Program-made: the position numbers and the translations under genes
Shown: one piece after another, positions 61,801 through 64,000 of the stretch
Position numbering within the stretch: the first letter of the stretch is position 1
How the letters are laid out: the number at the start of each line of letters is the position of its first letter
The notes under the pieces: generated by a model
Told to the model about the DNA's origin: nothing
The model's database searches: none
What the model saw: only the letters and a program-made list of their open reading frames with translations
Source: Marthasterias glacialis
Taxonomy: Eukaryota > Echinodermata > Asteroidea > Forcipulatida > Asteriidae
Length of the DNA stretch: 64,000 nucleotides
Assembly (NCBI GenBank): GCA_911728455.2
Contig: OU452225.1
Span: forward strand, 26,198,495 to 26,262,494
Direction of reading: 5' to 3'

Positions 61801-63791
61801 AAACAGCGGGCATAGCAGCACAACAACTAAAATTTGTCAACCTTTTTCCCACGATACGCTGCAAAATAGCCTCTCTTGTGCAAACTGTAGAGGGCGTACT
61901 GTATTGTGAATTGGGCATACTGTTATGAGTAAAGATATAACATTTCTGCACCTTGTCTCGTTTCGTTTTCAGAGGACTTCATGAAGCTTGGCTGGTGTAC
62001 CTTTTGGTATTTGTTTCTTTGGCTAAAGTTCCTCTGAGTTACGGAAGGCAATTTTACATATCACAGAACCAGAGTAAAAACCAAGAAAATAACCTCAAAA
62101 ACTCCCACAAAAGAAACGTGACAACTGCAGCTGTGTTTAGATTCGGACAAGTTTTTGAGGAACTTTACGACATTCACATTATGATGGTGGCACTGTTACT
62201 AAGACCTCACAATAGCGCTGTGGCAGCCATGTTAGTTGTGCTTCAGTATTGCATTGTGGGAGTAGTGTTGCCATGGCTACAGATGAGAGCATGGGCAGTG
62301 GCCCTGGTGCATATATGGATGGGACAAGCTTCTTTCTTTGCTCAGGTTTGTTGAATTTCTTTTCCATTAATGTACGATAAAATTTCATTTGAAAGCCAAC
62401 ATGTGGACAGAAGGTTTTTATAATATCTATTTGATGCAATCTTCATGTAGTAGAAACAAACCTGTGATAGTGTCTGAACTTTCACCCCCATAATATTTGA
62501 CAGTAACCAAACCGGGGAAAAAAAGGTCTGATTGCTGTGTTTTTAAAAGGGCAAGGGCAACAAGGCAATTTCTTCTTGATAAAGGGCACACCTATGAGGA
62601 AATTGTAAATTACTATTGGAACATTTTAAGGGGCACCAAGGCAATGACCAGGGGCAACAGAGGCAATTGCCTCCATTGCCTTCGTGAAGTATCAGGCCAG
62701 GTGTAGATTTAACAAACCGCTAGGACTAGTCTTATCTCGAGTTTGGATGAGTAACTAGTCCTAACTTATAGGACAAGTCATAAGTTGGGACTAGTTTTGT
62801 GAAATCCACTGCTGGTAACATTAGCCTCAGAGATAAATCATTTTCTTCATGATCCCACATGTATACCTTCTTGAATCACACAGGGTAATTCCAATAGTAT
62901 CGCAACAGTGGATATATCAGCTGGGTACGTTGGTATGAGTTCCTATGTACACTCTATAGCAGGATTGCTAACATGTATTTCAACCTATGCTGGTCCAATA
63001 CTATGGATGCTTAGTCTCTTTGTGTACACAGCCCAACACCACTCACAAAGGTAAGCACAACTTTTATCACTTGCTTAAAATTATAACACCTTCTACACAA
63101 CAGTATGTGAACAGAATAATTTGAGCCTTTGAAAAAAGACTCTGCTAGGGTCGAAACGTGAGGCCATTAACAATTTTTTTGCATATATATACAACAGGTC
63201 CTTTTGGTTGGTAAGAAGTTTGCAATAGATAATTTTATTTTTTCAAAATAATTTGTGTTAGTTTATTGGAGGGTTTCTACTCAACATTTCTGTCATGAAT
63301 TAATTCTAATATTACATACTTCTAGTAACATGGGCTTGCAAAATTTCATCCATGGAGGGAATATATATAGTTATTTCAGATTTTACAGAGGGCCACTCAA
63401 ACCCACTTTGTACTCAAAATTAATTATTTTTGTTTATAACGGCAAAATTCCAGATTAATCACAGGTGATGACGTCAGATGACCGGGTCAACAGTCACATT
63501 TATGAATGCTTGCATTTAATGTCATGTTCTCAATTTTTTTCTATCAGATATAATTCTGCCATACTGGAGGTCGCCCACACACTAGCCTTAACCCGAGCCC
63601 TACCTCTAGCTTCTTACACCGTGCTAGTCTCTTTCCAGCGTTATCATCTATTTGTATGGAGTGTGTTTTCACCTAAGCTACTCTATGAGACAATGCATAC
63701 GAATGTAGTCACCGCAGGCATTGCCGTGCTGCTTGTACATTTGGGAATTATAAAGTGGTTAGTACAGGGCGGGGTGAGCAAGAATTTATAA
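55883..63791 (+). CDS. PIGG: GPI ethanolamine phosphate transferase 2 catalytic subunit
   Basis: ER membrane enzyme adding phosphoethanolamine to the second mannose of GPI anchors, working with PIGF. Coding exons: 55883-56084, 56305-56495, 56751-56960, 57543-57731, 57905-58046, 59034-59252, 59377-59591, 60294-60581, 60810-61114, 61228-61404, 61973-62345, 62884-63050, 63548-63791; they total 974 codons with stop, all in phase (human 983 aa). Seen: N-terminal signal anchor (LLLLCILGELLGLYVFLKGF); alkaline-phosphatase-superfamily core with VLIDALRADF (Asp85), PPTVTMPRIKAL (Thr124/126 near the nucleophile), FYGDDTW, HYLGLDHIGH (Asp230, His231, His234) and LCGDHGMSDAGSHGG (Asp279, His280); then a multipass C-terminal half with ASSFVEEEHQTWYF, GNSNSIATVDISAG and RYHLFVWSVFSPKLLYE. 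All expected metal ligands are present, so it should be active. An in-frame TAG lies 27 nt upstream of the chosen Met. Confidence 0.97.
56965..57300 (+). mobile_element. tRNA-like SINE in PIGG intron 3
   Basis: GGGCATTCAGGGTGGCTCAG and B-box GGTTCGAATCC are followed by GCATGTGGATTGGTTTTCAT. It resembles the minus-strand insert at 50,125-50,410. It begins right after the exon 3 donor. Confidence 0.5.
58055..58080 (+). repeat. Homopolymer run of 26 C at the PIGG exon 5 donor
   Basis: The run starts eight bases after the exon 5 end (58,046), directly behind the donor GTTAGTTA. It is the longest homopolymer in the window. Confidence 0.9.
58144..58574. repeat. Inverted-repeat element in PIGG intron 5
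   Basis: AAACATGGGGCAAGTTCGCG at the left end pairs with TGCGCGAACTTGCCCATGTT at the right, with one base deleted. Inner TTGACTA/TAGTCAA and AACCAATGGTTGG motifs also pair. It would be a 430-bp non-autonomous element. Confidence 0.65.
59698..59870. repeat. Short tandem array in PIGG intron 7
   Basis: GGAGACTACCTAG occurs twice with GAACTTGTCC/GAACTTGTTC and AGTAGAxxGGGAAAT blocks repeated at roughly 70-90 bp spacing. Imperfect and short. Confidence 0.5.
62545..62815 (+). repeat. Dispersed repeat family B with hairpin, PIGG intron 11
   Basis: Blocks AAAGGGCACACCTATGAGGA and GGCAATGACCAGGGGCAACA, then from 62,701 a CTAGTCCTAAC/GTTGGGACTAG hairpin ending GAAATCCACTGCTGG. The arrangement matches 24,229-24,445. 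Confidence 0.7.
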
Positions 63792-64000
63792 CAATGGATA
63801 GTTCCCACTTGACATCACACAATATAAGGTCAGCCATCTTTATGGGCAATGATATATCACTTTTCGACTATGCGTTTTGCGTAAATATCGTGTGTGGCAA
63901 GCAGAAGTTTTGTCAAATCCTGGCATGATAGGTCAGTAAACCACTTGGCTGCGTAGAAACTTTAGAATGTTTGACGCAGCTCAACGCCAAAACCCAAGTT
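63792..64000 (+). other. PIGG: PIGG 3' flank
   Basis: This is the 3' UTR and downstream sequence to the window edge. I see no canonical AATAAA here, so the polyadenylation site probably lies outside. Confidence 0.5.

Overview
The window is animal nuclear DNA, almost certainly from an echinoderm (a sea star fits best, an inference). The evidence is four protein-coding genes: three are intron-rich and clearly orthologous to conserved metazoan genes, and the fourth is a neuropeptide precursor of the echinoderm 'AN peptide' type. Gene density is low, introns are mostly 0.3-1.5 kb, and the intergenic and intronic DNA is full of short repeats: tRNA-derived SINEs, hairpin elements, minisatellites and long homopolymer G/C tracts. 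There is no bacterial organisation, CRISPR array or operon.

Layout. Bases 1-319 carry an unrecognised minus-strand open frame running off the edge. Bases 320-11,700 are non-coding, with a few dispersed repeats. A one-exon secreted neuropeptide precursor (267 aa, six AN peptides) lies at 11,775-12,578 (+). Bases 12,600-23,700 are AT-rich and gene-poor. Wntless (WLS), the Wnt cargo receptor, lies at 23,716-39,992 (-) in 12 coding exons (549 aa). KRI1, a nucleolar ribosome-biogenesis factor, lies at 42,175-54,812 (-) in 16 coding exons (1086 aa). PIGG, the GPI ethanolamine-phosphate transferase 2, lies at 55,883-63,791 (+) in 13 coding exons (973 aa). I placed every exon boundary by reading GT/AG sites and checking phase. 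All 41 exons of the three conserved genes join in frame without a frameshift or internal stop, and each of the three start codons has an in-frame stop just upstream.

How the genes relate. WLS and KRI1 are head-to-tail; KRI1 and PIGG are head-to-head with 1,070 bp between their start codons. The proteins work in unrelated pathways (Wnt secretion, 60S/40S assembly, GPI-anchor synthesis), so I see no operon-like logic, only shared promoter space for KRI1/PIGG. That space contains the most striking DNA object here, a perfect 153-bp palindrome inside a fold-back element whose relative sits in WLS intron 1.

Other points: the last neuropeptide copy stops exactly at Arg-Arg-Phe; two minisatellites and a 26-C run sit directly at 5' splice sites of three genes; CTCF-like motifs recur, one pair as convergent arms of an inverted repeat; and one dispersed repeat family keeps a conserved reading frame and stop codon in three copies.
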